Below, piece by piece: positions 1 through 8,148 of a stretch of 32,155 nucleotides of DNA. Made by a program: the position numbers and the translations under genes. The notes below the pieces were generated by a model. It was given only the letters and a program-made list of their open reading frames with translations, ran no database searches and was not told where the DNA came from. Source of the stretch: Ruegeria sp. HKCCD8929 (lineage in GTDB: Bacteria > Pseudomonadota > Alphaproteobacteria > Rhodobacterales > Rhodobacteraceae); the NCBI RefSeq assembly GCF_013031405.1, contig NZ_WPZY01000035.1, positions 1 to 32,155 on the forward strand. Reading direction: 5' to 3'. Position 1 is the stretch's first letter; each line of letters begins with the position of its first letter.

Positions 1-86
1 TTCCGTCAATTTGCAGAGCTCGCTGGATAATTACACCCAATCAGAGCGTTAGCTTCGATCAACGCCAAAGTTTGCGACAGATCCAC

Positions 87-311
87 ATGACATCAACAAA
101 TGACCTTGGCCAACCCGTCGGAGATCCGTTGCCAGAAGGTTGGATGCCGTCGCCACACCCCACCCGCGCCACCCTGACCGGCCGCACTGTAGTGGTGGTG
201 CCGCTTTACGCTCAAACACATGGGTCGGACCTTTTTGAGGCATTTCAAAAGGACGATAGGGCGCGCGCGCCTTTCTTGTCAGGCTGGGCATGGTTTTGCG
301 GTGCAGGGTAG
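87..311 (+). pseudogene. N-terminal fragment of a GNAT-type N-acetyltransferase
   Basis: The reading frame from the ATG at 87 gives about 74 residues. They begin like RimJ/RimL-type GNAT proteins of roseobacters: a NDLGQPVGDPLP opening, a segment ending in a PL(Y) pair, then a DLFEAF motif. Full-length relatives run to about 200 residues and carry the acetyl-CoA binding fold in the part that is missing. Here the frame stops at 311 just after the DLFEAF region, and no continuation is visible in the other plus frames up to 420. I read it as a truncated, non-functional remnant. The family assignment is from memory of the N-terminal pattern only. It could instead be a short unrelated open frame. 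Confidence 0.45.
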
Positions 312-518
312 ATCTTGGCCAACCGAACTGCCCCGCGACGCTGTAGTTGGCGTCAGACAAGGGCCAGAGACGAAAGCGGGCGCGCAGATCAATTGCGCGC
401 CCTAATCTCTGGGAGGAATTTTAAAAGAAACCGCGTTCCCAAATACCCTCGAACGCTCACTCACTAACATCCTCAGTCTGGCAGGCTTCCGCGACACGCT
501 CAGTAAAGCAGGTCACAC

Positions 519-689
519 ATGGTGAGATTTGTTGGGTTTCAGACCAGTGGTAGCAGGATCCAGTTCTTCATTTTGCACACTCCGCACCGGCGTCACCTGA
601 CGGAAAGCCAGCGGGCAATGGTGGCTGTGAAGTTGGCAGAAGTCGAACCGGGGGACCCTGAGTTCGAATGCACAAATTTGCGCAGATGA
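519..689 (+). pseudogene. Fragment resembling a ParB-like/HTH mobile-element protein
   Basis: A 56-residue frame from ATG 519 to TGA 687-689 contains the string HRRHLTESQRAMVAVKLA. This closely resembles the LHRRHLTxSQRAMIAAxLA motif that follows the ParB-like domain in many phage- and plasmid-borne DNA-binding proteins. The flanking residues do not look like that family, and neither the ParB domain nor the helix-turn-helix is present. It is therefore best read as a short relic. No ribosome-binding site precedes it convincingly. The call rests on one motif. Confidence 0.35.
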
Positions 690-743
690 ACCTGAGACAC
701 TAACCTCGCATCCAGCTTCAAGGGATTTTAGGGGTGTGCATTG

Positions 744-1169
744 ATGAAGTGGTTTTTTCGTATCCTCGTCGGTCTGATTGTTCTCGCGGGTGTTGGCGCT
801 GTCGGGATAAGTTACTTCTTCGGGTCCCTTCGAGTTCAACGGGAGGCCGCGGCCTACATAGACGCGCTTGAGACATGCGCCCCGTTCGAACAACAGGCAT
901 GGGCGCCAATCCTGCGCGGCAGCATGAAGCGCACGGTTGCCGGGACAGAGGACGGTTCATGCATCGTTACAATCGAAGCGCTTGGATCCGGTCAGATGCG
1001 CTGCGCGCTGGACGATGATGCCATGGCATTGATGACCCGCTATGTTCAGGATGGAGCGGACACTGTCACCTTTCTGGGCGGACAATCCGTGTCGTTAAGA
1101 TATTCCTCGGAAAACCCTGACCCCGTGACAGAACTGTTCAATGGGCCGAGCTGCGTTTTGGAGCAATAA
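744..1169 (+). CDS. Membrane-anchored periplasmic protein with four cysteines, unknown function
   Basis: The 141-residue product starts with a short cytoplasmic end (MKWFFR) and one strong transmembrane segment (about residues 6-26). The rest is predicted to lie in the periplasm. Four cysteines (around residues 45, 72, 87 and 138, the last four residues from the end) could form two disulfides. I chose ATG 744, which directly follows an in-frame TTG at 741; a purine-rich AGGGG lies about 10 bases upstream. Only 18 bases separate it from the next gene, which is also exported and also has four cysteines, so the two are probably one transcription unit. I do not recognise a named family. Confidence is high that it is coding, low for any role. 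Confidence 0.75.
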   Translation: MKWFFRILVGLIVLAGVGAVGISYFFGSLRVQREAAAYIDALETCAPFEQQAWAPILRGSMKRTVAGTEDGSCIVTIEALGSGQMRCALDDDAMALMTRYVQDGADTVTFLGGQSVSLRYSSENPDPVTELFNGPSCVLEQ

Positions 1170-1187
1170 TCCAAGGAGGACCCAAAT

Positions 1188-1487
1188 ATGACACGCCTAT
1201 TGTTTGCAGCAGGGCTGGTCGCGCTCGCAGGGCCGGCCACCGCTGAACCGATGGAAGATGCCTGCCTTGCGCGCGGCACATGGGACGCAGCGACCTGCAC
1301 CTGTATTCAGGGCGTTGCGAACAAAGTCCTTTCGCCAGAAAAACAGGAAATGGCGTCCGCCTTCTTTGCCCGGCAGATCACAAGCCAGCAAATTGCCGCG
1401 CAACATGGTGCGGCGGTTGCAGAGGACTTCCTGAACAGTATGGCAATCTTCATGAGCGAGTCGACGGCGACGTGCGGGGCGCCCTGA
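1188..1487 (+). CDS. Small exported protein with four cysteines, unknown function
   Basis: The product has 99 residues and a typical signal peptide (MTRLLFAAGLVALAGPATA, cleavage likely after residue 19). A near-perfect AAGGAGG Shine-Dalgarno lies just upstream of the ATG. The mature part is about 80 residues and largely helical. One cysteine sits in the first quarter (ACLARG), two lie close together (CTC), and one is near the C terminus (ATCGAP). It probably forms an operon with the preceding membrane-anchored protein. No catalytic motif is visible and I do not recognise the family. It is likely a soluble periplasmic protein. Confidence 0.75.
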   Translation: MTRLLFAAGLVALAGPATAEPMEDACLARGTWDAATCTCIQGVANKVLSPEKQEMASAFFARQITSQQIAAQHGAAVAEDFLNSMAIFMSESTATCGAP

Positions 1488-1652
1488 TCCGACCAACGTC
1501 CGCAAACGGTGACGCGGTTGACGCCCCTCCCGTTCTATTTGCTGGACTCGAGGAAATTGGGCAAGCCAAACGCCGGGACTGCCGGCGGTTATAAGACGAC
1601 CGCTCTGTCATTCTGCTATGCTGATCTTGCGGGTTGCTTAGTGGAGGCGCCA

Positions 1653-2087
1653 ATGCAGACCAGAACACTTGGCTACGGGATGGCATGTTTGGGCCTGATA
1701 ATTCTCGTCTTTACGCTTTCTGATTACCGGGATGTCCGAACCCTGCGGAACTCCGGCGTCGAGACCTCGGCAAAGCTCAATCACCTGGTCCGATACAAGA
1801 GCCTGAGGCAGAACTACTACAGCGCCAGTTATAAATTCGAACATGAGGGGCGCGAGATCAAAGCCGACGACATCCGTGTGTCTGTGCCGTCGGGACGAAA
1901 ACTGGAAGCTCAACGCAAGAAACAGCCCAACACACAGATCGACATCTATTACTTGCCGTCTCGCCCAGAGCTTACGCTTCCATCCATTGCTGTCGATACC
2001 TTCGACTTCGTGAACCTGAAACTGATACTGGCTCTCGGCATGATCCTTGCGCCCCTGGGGGAATGGGTGTTTTCCAGAAAACCCTGA
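1653..2087 (+). CDS. DUF3592-like membrane protein
   Basis: The open frame reaches further upstream, but ATG 1653 has a GGAGG Shine-Dalgarno seven bases before it and begins directly with a membrane segment, so I place the start there (144 residues). The layout is one N-terminal transmembrane helix (residues about 7-24), a roughly 85-residue mainly beta region, and a second helix (about 116-136). The middle region has the alternating YYSASYKFEHEGREIK and IDIYYLPSRPE patterns typical of DUF3592 proteins, where the soluble part sits between two membrane helices. The function of this family is not established. It stands alone, with the next gene 680 bases downstream. Confidence 0.75.
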   Translation: MQTRTLGYGMACLGLIILVFTLSDYRDVRTLRNSGVETSAKLNHLVRYKSLRQNYYSASYKFEHEGREIKADDIRVSVPSGRKLEAQRKKQPNTQIDIYYLPSRPELTLPSIAVDTFDFVNLKLILALGMILAPLGEWVFSRKP

Positions 2088-2767
2088 AAGGACCACTGCC
2101 GATGCAGGCTGTCAATGGATAGCCTGAGGCCGCCGGGTGATCGTAGCCCTGTATCGGAAGGCTATCGCGCGGGACTTTCGAACCCGGATGCAAGCGCGCA
2201 TCCTTTGTCTATCGACACTTCTCTGAACAATTCGGCGTCGAAACCGCGATCCTCAAGCAGCCACGCGACAGTCGGCTGGCAGCCCGATCGGGATCACTTG
2301 GATGATCTGGGCAATCTGCGTATTGAGCGCATGGACCGGCCTTCTCCGGCATCGTCTGCCTACCGCTTGGTTCTTAGCCATCATGGGCAAGATCAGGCCC
2401 CGCTGTGTTTGTTGAGGTGGTCCGAAAGGCTCGAAATCCAGTTTCTTTTAGACGGCTATCGCCCTTGCATTGCCTGGATGCGGATCGGTTGCAATCACAG
2501 GTGCCCCTACATCAAAGAGAGGTTGCATTCTTGAGGTGATAATGCTGATCCATGCCCAGCACCGACCATTTCCGTGTCTCCGATGTATTGGTCAATTCCC
2601 CGCGGGCCCCTTGGGAAAATGGGCAATATGGTGATCTTCCCGCCCGTGAACTGTGTAGTCTTGCATGAACGCAAAAGGGCATTGGCGGCGATGTTTGCAG
2701 GCACGTACCTAGTGCAGCAGTGCCCATAGGTAGCGCTTGCAGCGTCGCGAGAAACACGCGAAGGTCG
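2088..2767. other. Gene-poor stretch
   Basis: About 680 bases hold no gene I can support. Open frames of up to 139 codons exist on both strands, but they lack recognisable domains, good ribosome-binding sites or consistent codon bias. A 38-codon frame starting at ATG 2552 ends at a TGA before 2670 and also matches nothing I know. The stretch may contain a decayed gene, and probably the promoter of the SLC13-type transporter. Confidence 0.5.
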
Positions 2768-4552
2768 ATGTCTATGGCAGGTTTCTTCGAGTTCTCGCAC
2801 GAAACACAGGCACTTATGACACTAGGTGTTGTTGTGGTCATGTTCACGCTGTTTATCCGCGAGATCTATCCACCCGAAATCACTGCAATCGGCGGTGCCG
2901 CGGCAATGCTGGCGCTCGGGCTCTTGCCATACGATGACGCCGTCAAGGTATTGTCGAACTCGGCCCCCTGGACAATTGCAGCGATGTTCATCGTGATGGG
3001 CGCATTGGTACGTACGGGTGCCTTGGAATGGTTTACCAAGCTGGCCATGGCCAAAGTTGACACAAATCCGGTCTTGGCCATCGGTTCGTTGATGGTGTTT
3101 GTTGTGCTGGCGTCGGCTTTTGTCAACAACACGCCTGTCGTGCTGGTAATGATCCCAGTTTTCGTGCAGCTTTCATCCAGACTGGGGATTTCAGCAAGCA
3201 AACTGTTGATCCCACTCTCTTATATGGCCATTCTTGGCGGTACGCTAACGCTGATCGGTACATCGACTAACCTGTTGGTCGACGGTGTAGCGCAGGCCCG
3301 TGGAATGGAACCTTTCTCGATTTTTGAGGTTACGCCGCTGGCAATGCCGCTGGTAGTCTGGGGCGGTTTCTATTTGCGGTTCATCGCCCCGCGACTTCTC
3401 CCAGATCGCGCGAGCATGGCAAGCATGCTAAGGGGCAAATCCAAGAAAAAGTTCTTCACCGAAGTAGCCGTTCCTAGGGACAGTTCGTTGATCGGTAAAA
3501 AAGTAACCGATGTTAATCTCCTTTCTGGCCAAGGCGTACGGTTGATCGATGTTCTGCGCGGCGATCAGTCGCTGCGGCGCGATCTTGCAGAAATTAAACT
3601 GGAAGCAGGTGACCGTATTGTTCTGCGCACGCAGATGCAGGAACTACTGGGACTGCAAGCCAGTCCGGATGTGCGTATGATCGACAAGCTCAGTTCGCGC
3701 GAGACAACAACCGTCGAAGTACTGATCACACCGGGCGCAACGTTGGTCGGCCGATCCCTAGGCACTTTGCGTCTACGGCGGCGTTACGGCGTTTACCCAC
3801 TGGCCGTGCATCGGCGCAATGAGAATATTGGTCCCAAACTTGACGAGGTGATCGTCCGTGTCGGCGACACGCTGCTGCTGGAAGGTGCGGCCGAAGACAT
3901 CGCCCGCCTGGCTACGGATGCCGGGTTGGTGGATGTGAACCATCCAGCGGAGCGGGCCTATCGGCGCCGCCGCGCCCCGCTTGCACTGGCAGCGCTTGCT
4001 GGCATCGTCATCCTTGCAGCATTTGGTGTAGCACCCATTCTGCTGCTGGCCGTGCTGGCTATGGCGGTTCTTTTCTTTACCCGGTGCATTGACGCGGACG
4101 AGGCATTTTCAGTGATCGACGGGCGACTACTGGCGCTAATCTTTGCGATGCTGGCGGTTGCTATGGCGCTTGAGACCTCGGGTGCGATTGAGTTGGTCGT
4201 CGAGCTCATTGCGCCACCAATTGCGGTTCTGCCACCGTTCCTGATCGTCTGGGCGATCTATCTGCTGACATCCGTGTTGTCTGAGTTGATCAATCACGCG
4301 GTCGCGGTGGTGCTGACTCCGGTGGCCATTGGTTTGGCGGTGAACATGGGAATTGACCCCCGGCCGCTGGTGGTCGCGGTAATGATCGCGGCCAGTGCAA
4401 CCTTTGCCACCCCAATCAGCTATCAGACCAACATGATGGTGTATGGACCAGGAGGATATCGCTTTACGGACTTTCTCAAAGTTGGCATTCCACTGAATCT
4501 GTCTGTCGGGCTACTGGCCTCTGCGCTAATCCCACTGATGTGGCCCTTGTAG
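2768..4552 (+). CDS. SLC13/DASS-type anion permease with two TrkA-C domains
   Basis: The predicted 594-residue inner-membrane transporter of the divalent anion/Na+ symporter superfamily is split by a cytosolic insertion. About five to six N-terminal helices, including the conserved NNTPVV and GTSTNLLVDG signatures, are followed by two RCK_C/TrkA-C domains (roughly residues 210-400, with paired TEVAVP...DRIVLRTQ and TTVEVLITPG...GDTLLLEG repeats). The remaining helices follow, with a second signature region near SELINHAVAVVLTPVA and the ATFATPISYQTNMMVYGPGGY end motif. Relatives transport sulfate, dicarboxylates or similar anions; the substrate here is unknown. The ATG at 2768 was chosen because upstream GTG/ATG options add a non-hydrophobic tail. 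No operon partner is evident. Confidence 0.92.
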   Translation: MSMAGFFEFSHETQALMTLGVVVVMFTLFIREIYPPEITAIGGAAAMLALGLLPYDDAVKVLSNSAPWTIAAMFIVMGALVRTGALEWFTKLAMAKVDTNPVLAIGSLMVFVVLASAFVNNTPVVLVMIPVFVQLSSRLGISASKLLIPLSYMAILGGTLTLIGTSTNLLVDGVAQARGMEPFSIFEVTPLAMPLVVWGGFYLRFIAPRLLPDRASMASMLRGKSKKKFFTEVAVPRDSSLIGKKVTDVNLLSGQGVRLIDVLRGDQSLRRDLAEIKLEAGDRIVLRTQMQELLGLQASPDVRMIDKLSSRETTTVEVLITPGATLVGRSLGTLRLRRRYGVYPLAVHRRNENIGPKLDEVIVRVGDTLLLEGAAEDIARLATDAGLVDVNHPAERAYRRRRAPLALAALAGIVILAAFGVAPILLLAVLAMAVLFFTRCIDADEAFSVIDGRLLALIFAMLAVAMALETSGAIELVVELIAPPIAVLPPFLIVWAIYLLTSVLSELINHAVAVVLTPVAIGLAVNMGIDPRPLVVAVMIAASATFATPISYQTNMMVYGPGGYRFTDFLKVGIPLNLSVGLLASALIPLMWPL

Positions 4553-4564
4553 GTCGGGCATTAA

Positions 4565-4602
4565 GGCGGGCGCGGACAATTCACCGCTAAAGCGCCCCGC
4601 CC
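4565..4602 (+). terminator. Possible transcription terminator after the SLC13-type gene
   Basis: A G/C-rich arm GGCGGGCGC is matched, with one bulged base, by GCGCCCCGCC 18 bases later, just downstream of the stop codon of the transporter. There is no clear run of T after the hairpin, so it could be a weak or Rho-assisted terminator. Confidence 0.35.
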
Positions 4603-4669
4603 AAAACCTGAATCGTCGAGATTCCCACGTAGCTGATTTTGTGATTCTTCATGTTTGGGAGGATGGATC

Positions 4670-4849
4670 ATGTCAGCACCTCTGTAGGAAGCCTTGCGAG
4701 CCCGGTTTCAGAACTTGATTGAGGAAGGGCTAAGCGGGCGCGCCGCGGCGTTGCGTTTGAAACTCTCACTTGGGACCGGAGCGCGGTGGGCCTCAGCGAT
4801 CCGGCACTCAGGCCAGGCGCGCGCTGCTCCCCAGGGCCGCCCAAAGGGT
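4670..4849 (+). pseudogene. N-terminal relic of an IS630-family transposase
   Basis: The frame from ATG 4670 reads MSAPL, then TAG (4685-4687), then EALRARFQNLIEEGLSGRAAALRLKLS and on to QGRPKG. This is the N-terminal helix-turn-helix region of the IS630-type transposases common in Rhodobacteraceae, where serine is expected at the position of the stop. Homology ends abruptly near 4849, and the DDE catalytic part is absent. The gene is therefore dead twice over, by nonsense mutation and truncation. A matching-orientation C-terminal relic of the same family lies at 16925-17002. Confidence 0.7.
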
Positions 4850-5019
4850 ACGCGTGATGGCAATCACTTATGGCGGTGCCGACTGGATCACCCGGGCGGG
4901 TGCACGGCGCAGTTAGCACCTCATTCGGATGTGTCGCAAACTCTGTGCCCAGATTGACAAAAACGCGTGTTCTGGCGTTTGTTGCCTGCACCAAAACACC
5001 AGCAGACTCGAGCACGATA

Positions 5020-5184
5020 TCTATTAAAGCCTCCCACTTCCCCAGCGAAGCAATCCAGTGCGCTGTGTACTTCAATCTGCGCTACTCAATATCGTATTGC
5101 GAACTGAAAGAGATCATGGCTGGGCGTAGAATGCGGATTGACCACGCCTCGCTGATCAGGCGAGTTTCGAAGTTTTTTTTGTGA
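5020..5184 (+). pseudogene. N-terminal relic of an IS6-family transposase
   Basis: Translation here gives IKASHFPSEAIQCAVYFNLRY, then SISYCELKEIMAGRRMRIDHASLIRRVSKF. It aligns with the start of IS6/IS26-type transposases (FKGRHFPxEIIxxAVRWYLRYxLSYRDLEEMMAERGxxVDHTTIxRWV). The frame stops at 5184 before any catalytic aspartate. Several otherwise conserved positions are changed (for example W to F, RD to CE), which suggests an old relic. It lies about 170 bases after an IS630-type relic, marking this spot as a scar of repeated insertions. Confidence 0.6.
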
Positions 5185-5271
5185 GCAGCCTCATTCGAAA
5201 TCCGCGACGCTTTTGTATGGCAGCCTAACCGTACACAAGGGGAGTAAGTGCTTGGGAAAGAACCCGACAAA

Positions 5272-6702
5272 TCACCGGACAGCGACATAACCGAATACAA
5301 CGGGACCAAGCAAAACGCTCACGATTACCGCCACGAAAATCCCCACGACATCCAGAGGCGCACCAGCGCGCAACATGTCGGTACGTTTAACGTGAGGAGA
5401 GCTGAACACGATGGCATTTGGCGGGGTCGCAACAGGCAGCATGAAGCCGACCGACGCCGCAATAGCCACTGGAAGCAGGAAGCTGATGGGATCAGTGCCT
5501 AGAGCGATGGCCGCTGCGCCGGCCACAGGAAGGAAGATCGCAGCCATCGCCGTATTGCTCGCCAGTTCGCCAACATAGACGATCAGGGCTGCCATCGCGA
5601 GTATCAAAAACAGCGTCGGCAAGCTGTGCAGCGATTGGGTCTGATCACCGATCCAGCCTGCCAGGCCCGCGCGCTCAATGATCCCGGCCAAAGCCAAACC
5701 TCCGCCAAAAAGAACCAGTACATCCCAGCGCAATGTTGCGGCGGTTTCCCAGTCAAGCAGCCTCTCACCGCGGCCGGACGGGACCAGGAACAAGGTAACC
5801 GCTGCTATCATCGCGATTCCGGCGTCGGTCAGCGCAAGGTCCGGTATCCCCCATTCGGCAAGCGGACGCAGGATCCACGCCAAAGCAGTGGTACCCGCAA
5901 TGCAAGCGGTCCGCCGCTCGGCGACCGTCATGCCAGGGCCTGGGCCCTCATAGGATGCACTCAGCCTGTCCCCACCAACTCCGGGCGTAACCCGCGCCAA
6001 AACGATCCAGGTCACGACCAGCAGGATCACCGATACAGGCAATCCGACCAAGGCCCAGCGTGCGAACCCGATCTCGATCCCGTAGGCCGCGCCGACATAG
6101 GCGGCGAAGATGGCGTTTGGCGGAGTTCCGATTAAGGACCCCATACCGCCGATAGTGGCCGCAAAAGCCACACCAAGCATCAATGCGGTACCAAAATTCG
6201 TCTGAGCGTGTTGTGATCCGGCGATTGCCGCCGCAACCGGTGCAATGACCATTGCTGAAGCGGTATTGCTGATCCAGAGACTCAGAAACGCGGTTGTAAC
6301 CATGACCGAGGCGAGAACACCGCCCTGGCTTTGCCCCGCAAGCCCCAACAGCTTGTATGCCAGCCGGCGATGCAGACCCCATTTCTCGATGGCCTTGGCC
6401 AACAGGAACCCACCAAGGAACAAAATGATGATGGGGTGGCTGTAATGCGCGGCAACATCAGCCAGCGGCATGAGGCCAAGGACCGGCGCGGCGGCAAGCG
6501 GCAAAAGCGCCGTAGCCGCCAGAGGCACCGCCTCGGTCAACCACCACAGCGCCATCACCACTGCAAGACCTGTCGCCAGCCAAGCACCGACCGACATGCT
6601 GGCGGGTGGATCCAGAATGACCGGCGTTGCCAGAGCCACCGCTCCAATTGCGACAGAAACCTGTTTGACGTTCACATCCATCCCCCAACGGCCACGCTGC
6701 AT
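5272..6702 (-). CDS. SLC13/DASS family sodium-coupled anion/dicarboxylate transporter
   Basis: The 476-residue polytopic membrane protein has the two-fold repeat of the DASS family. The first half carries SNTASAMVIAPVA and LIGTPPNAIF; the second carries ASNTAMAAIFLPVA and ATPPNAIVFSSPHV. The paired SNT motifs form the sodium/substrate sites in known members such as VcINDY. Likely substrates are C4-dicarboxylates, sulfate or related anions. Two starts are possible: ATG 6702 (used here) or ATG 6681, the latter just after a GGGGG run; neither has a well-spaced Shine-Dalgarno. It is the last gene of the minus-strand run behind the FNR-type box at 8940, separated from the small peptide gene by only about 35 bases, so co-expression is likely. 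Confidence 0.92.
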   Translation of the reverse strand: MQRGRWGMDVNVKQVSVAIGAVALATPVILDPPASMSVGAWLATGLAVVMALWWLTEAVPLAATALLPLAAAPVLGLMPLADVAAHYSHPIIILFLGGFLLAKAIEKWGLHRRLAYKLLGLAGQSQGGVLASVMVTTAFLSLWISNTASAMVIAPVAAAIAGSQHAQTNFGTALMLGVAFAATIGGMGSLIGTPPNAIFAAYVGAAYGIEIGFARWALVGLPVSVILLVVTWIVLARVTPGVGGDRLSASYEGPGPGMTVAERRTACIAGTTALAWILRPLAEWGIPDLALTDAGIAMIAAVTLFLVPSGRGERLLDWETAATLRWDVLVLFGGGLALAGIIERAGLAGWIGDQTQSLHSLPTLFLILAMAALIVYVGELASNTAMAAIFLPVAGAAAIALGTDPISFLLPVAIAASVGFMLPVATPPNAIVFSSPHVKRTDMLRAGAPLDVVGIFVAVIVSVLLGPVVFGYVAVR

Positions 6703-6736
6703 CCGGGAAGCGTTGCCATCGACACCAACGATGCGC

Positions 6737-6844
6737 CTATCTTAACGCAAAGCCCAACACAGCGGCGCACAGCAGAGTGGTCATGACCCAAATCGTCAGC
6801 GCAACCCTACGGCGCAACGGCATATGTTTGAACAGATTAGTCAT
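6737..6844 (-). CDS. 35-residue single-pass membrane peptide
   Basis: The short frame reads MTNLFKHMPLRRRVAL, followed by a hydrophobic stretch (about residues 16-34) and a terminal arginine. The ATG overlaps the stop of the ferric-reductase-like gene by eight bases (ATGACTAA), a typical arrangement for translational coupling. A positively charged N-terminal part (RRR) before one transmembrane helix fits a small membrane subunit or regulator with its N terminus in the cytoplasm. I recognise no family. The overlap, the hydrophobicity and its place between two membrane-protein genes argue that it is real, but at this length chance cannot be excluded. Confidence 0.5.
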   Translation of the reverse strand: MTNLFKHMPLRRRVALTIWVMTTLLCAAVLGFALR

Positions 6845-8141
6845 AATCGAACCTTTCGGACAGTATGCGATGTGACGGCGTGCCCCTGGCGATCAGGTGA
6901 TCCTCGACAACGTCCATCATGATCGCTGGCCCACAAAGCACAAAAAGCCACTGCGAATACTGGTCGGGTGACAAGACACCATCCAGAAGCGCGCCGTCGA
7001 TCAATCCGGTTTCACCGTTCCAATCTTCGGGAGGCTCAGAGAGGGCAAACACAGCACCTTCGCCGGCTAATTCGTCCCGATACACAATCTGTTCGTGCAA
7101 GCGATTGCCGTAGATCAGCCGGATGTCCCGCGGGTCTTGGCTCAGGCGGTTTTGCCGCATGATGCTCAGCATAGGGGCGATGCCGACCCCACCTGCAACA
7201 AGGACGATCCCCGGCTCATCGCGGCCTTCGACCGTAAGCGTGCCGTGAGGTCCGTCCAGGTAGGCACGCGTACCTGGCGTGATCTGGTCAAGCGCGCCCG
7301 TAAAATCCCCAAGCTCTTTGATCACAAAGGAAATCTCGGGCCCTTCCAATGGCGCGGAACTGATCGAAAACGGGTTTTCATACAGCGAGAAAACACTGTG
7401 CCCGACATTGAGCCAGGCGAACTGACCCGCCGTATAGGTCAGGCCGCTATGCCCGCCCGGGACGATCCGAAGCTCCCACTGCCTAGGTGTCAACCTGCGG
7501 ATCGAAACCACCCGCCACGCGCGGCGACGCTGTTTCAGTGGTTCGATCAGATAAACATACAACAACGATCCGGCCGCAACGGCTGTCATTGCGACCCAGA
7601 TACCGGCCATAACCGGGTACGCCGCGTAACGCCCCGCCGCAATCGTGTGATGCAGCAGCAGACCTGCGATTAGCAAGGCCCCGACCCCATGCGTCAGGCG
7701 CCAGGTCTCATAACTGTAGCCCTGTTTCGTGCGGGCAACCGCCGACAAGACAAGGGCGGGCAGAAGCAGATAGGCGATGATCCCTGTTGCCAGAGCGGCG
7801 AAATCGTTCGTAAGCGTCAGTTGACGTGTCACATCCCAAGGGCGCAGCCCGCCTGCAGGCGTGCCCTGGTAGAACAGCGGATGCAGCAAAGCAAAGGCCA
7901 GCGCTACGCGCGCCATGACCTGATGGACCCGCATGGTCACATCCATTCCGATGCCTGACGAGACAAACCTGAACCGACCGGACAGCACGAACTCGACCAG
8001 AATGACAGAAAAGGCCAGCATGCCCAAACCGGAGGCGATTTCCTGATGCCACGGTCGCGGCGGCCAAGCCAGGAACCAAGACAGCCCTAGCGGCGACAAG
8101 AGCACCAGCATATAGGCCGATATGAGAAACAAAGCCCTCAT
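6837..8141 (-). CDS. Ferric-reductase-like flavocytochrome (NOX/FRE superfamily)
   Basis: The 434-residue inner-membrane protein has two parts. The N-terminal six-helix domain (about 1-200) carries the bis-haem histidine pattern of ferric reductase domains: H73 and H87 on one helix, H151 and H164/H165 on another. The C-terminal ferredoxin-NADP reductase-like part has an FAD motif (ENPFSISS, 255-262), an NAD(P) motif (VAGGVGIAPML, 315-325) and LCGPAIMMD near 395-405. Such proteins move electrons from cytosolic NAD(P)H through FAD and two b haems across the membrane. The acceptor here is unknown (metal, oxygen or a periplasmic partner). It starts seven bases after the decayed adaptor gene and shares the FNR-type promoter. 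Confidence 0.9.
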   Translation of the reverse strand: MRALFLISAYMLVLLSPLGLSWFLAWPPRPWHQEIASGLGMLAFSVILVEFVLSGRFRFVSSGIGMDVTMRVHQVMARVALAFALLHPLFYQGTPAGGLRPWDVTRQLTLTNDFAALATGIIAYLLLPALVLSAVARTKQGYSYETWRLTHGVGALLIAGLLLHHTIAAGRYAAYPVMAGIWVAMTAVAAGSLLYVYLIEPLKQRRRAWRVVSIRRLTPRQWELRIVPGGHSGLTYTAGQFAWLNVGHSVFSLYENPFSISSAPLEGPEISFVIKELGDFTGALDQITPGTRAYLDGPHGTLTVEGRDEPGIVLVAGGVGIAPMLSIMRQNRLSQDPRDIRLIYGNRLHEQIVYRDELAGEGAVFALSEPPEDWNGETGLIDGALLDGVLSPDQYSQWLFVLCGPAIMMDVVEDHLIARGTPSHRILSERFDYD

Positions 8142-8148
8142 TGCAGGA

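Noticed and set aside
645..690. TGAGTTCGAAT motif like the T-arm of a tRNA
   Set aside because: The bases on either side do not pair (CTGAG versus GCACA), and no acceptor, D or anticodon arm can be folded upstream.
4668..5075. 135-codon minus-strand open frame across the IS relics
   Set aside because: It runs antisense through recognisable IS630 and near IS6 sequence, and it has no motif or ribosome-binding site of its own.
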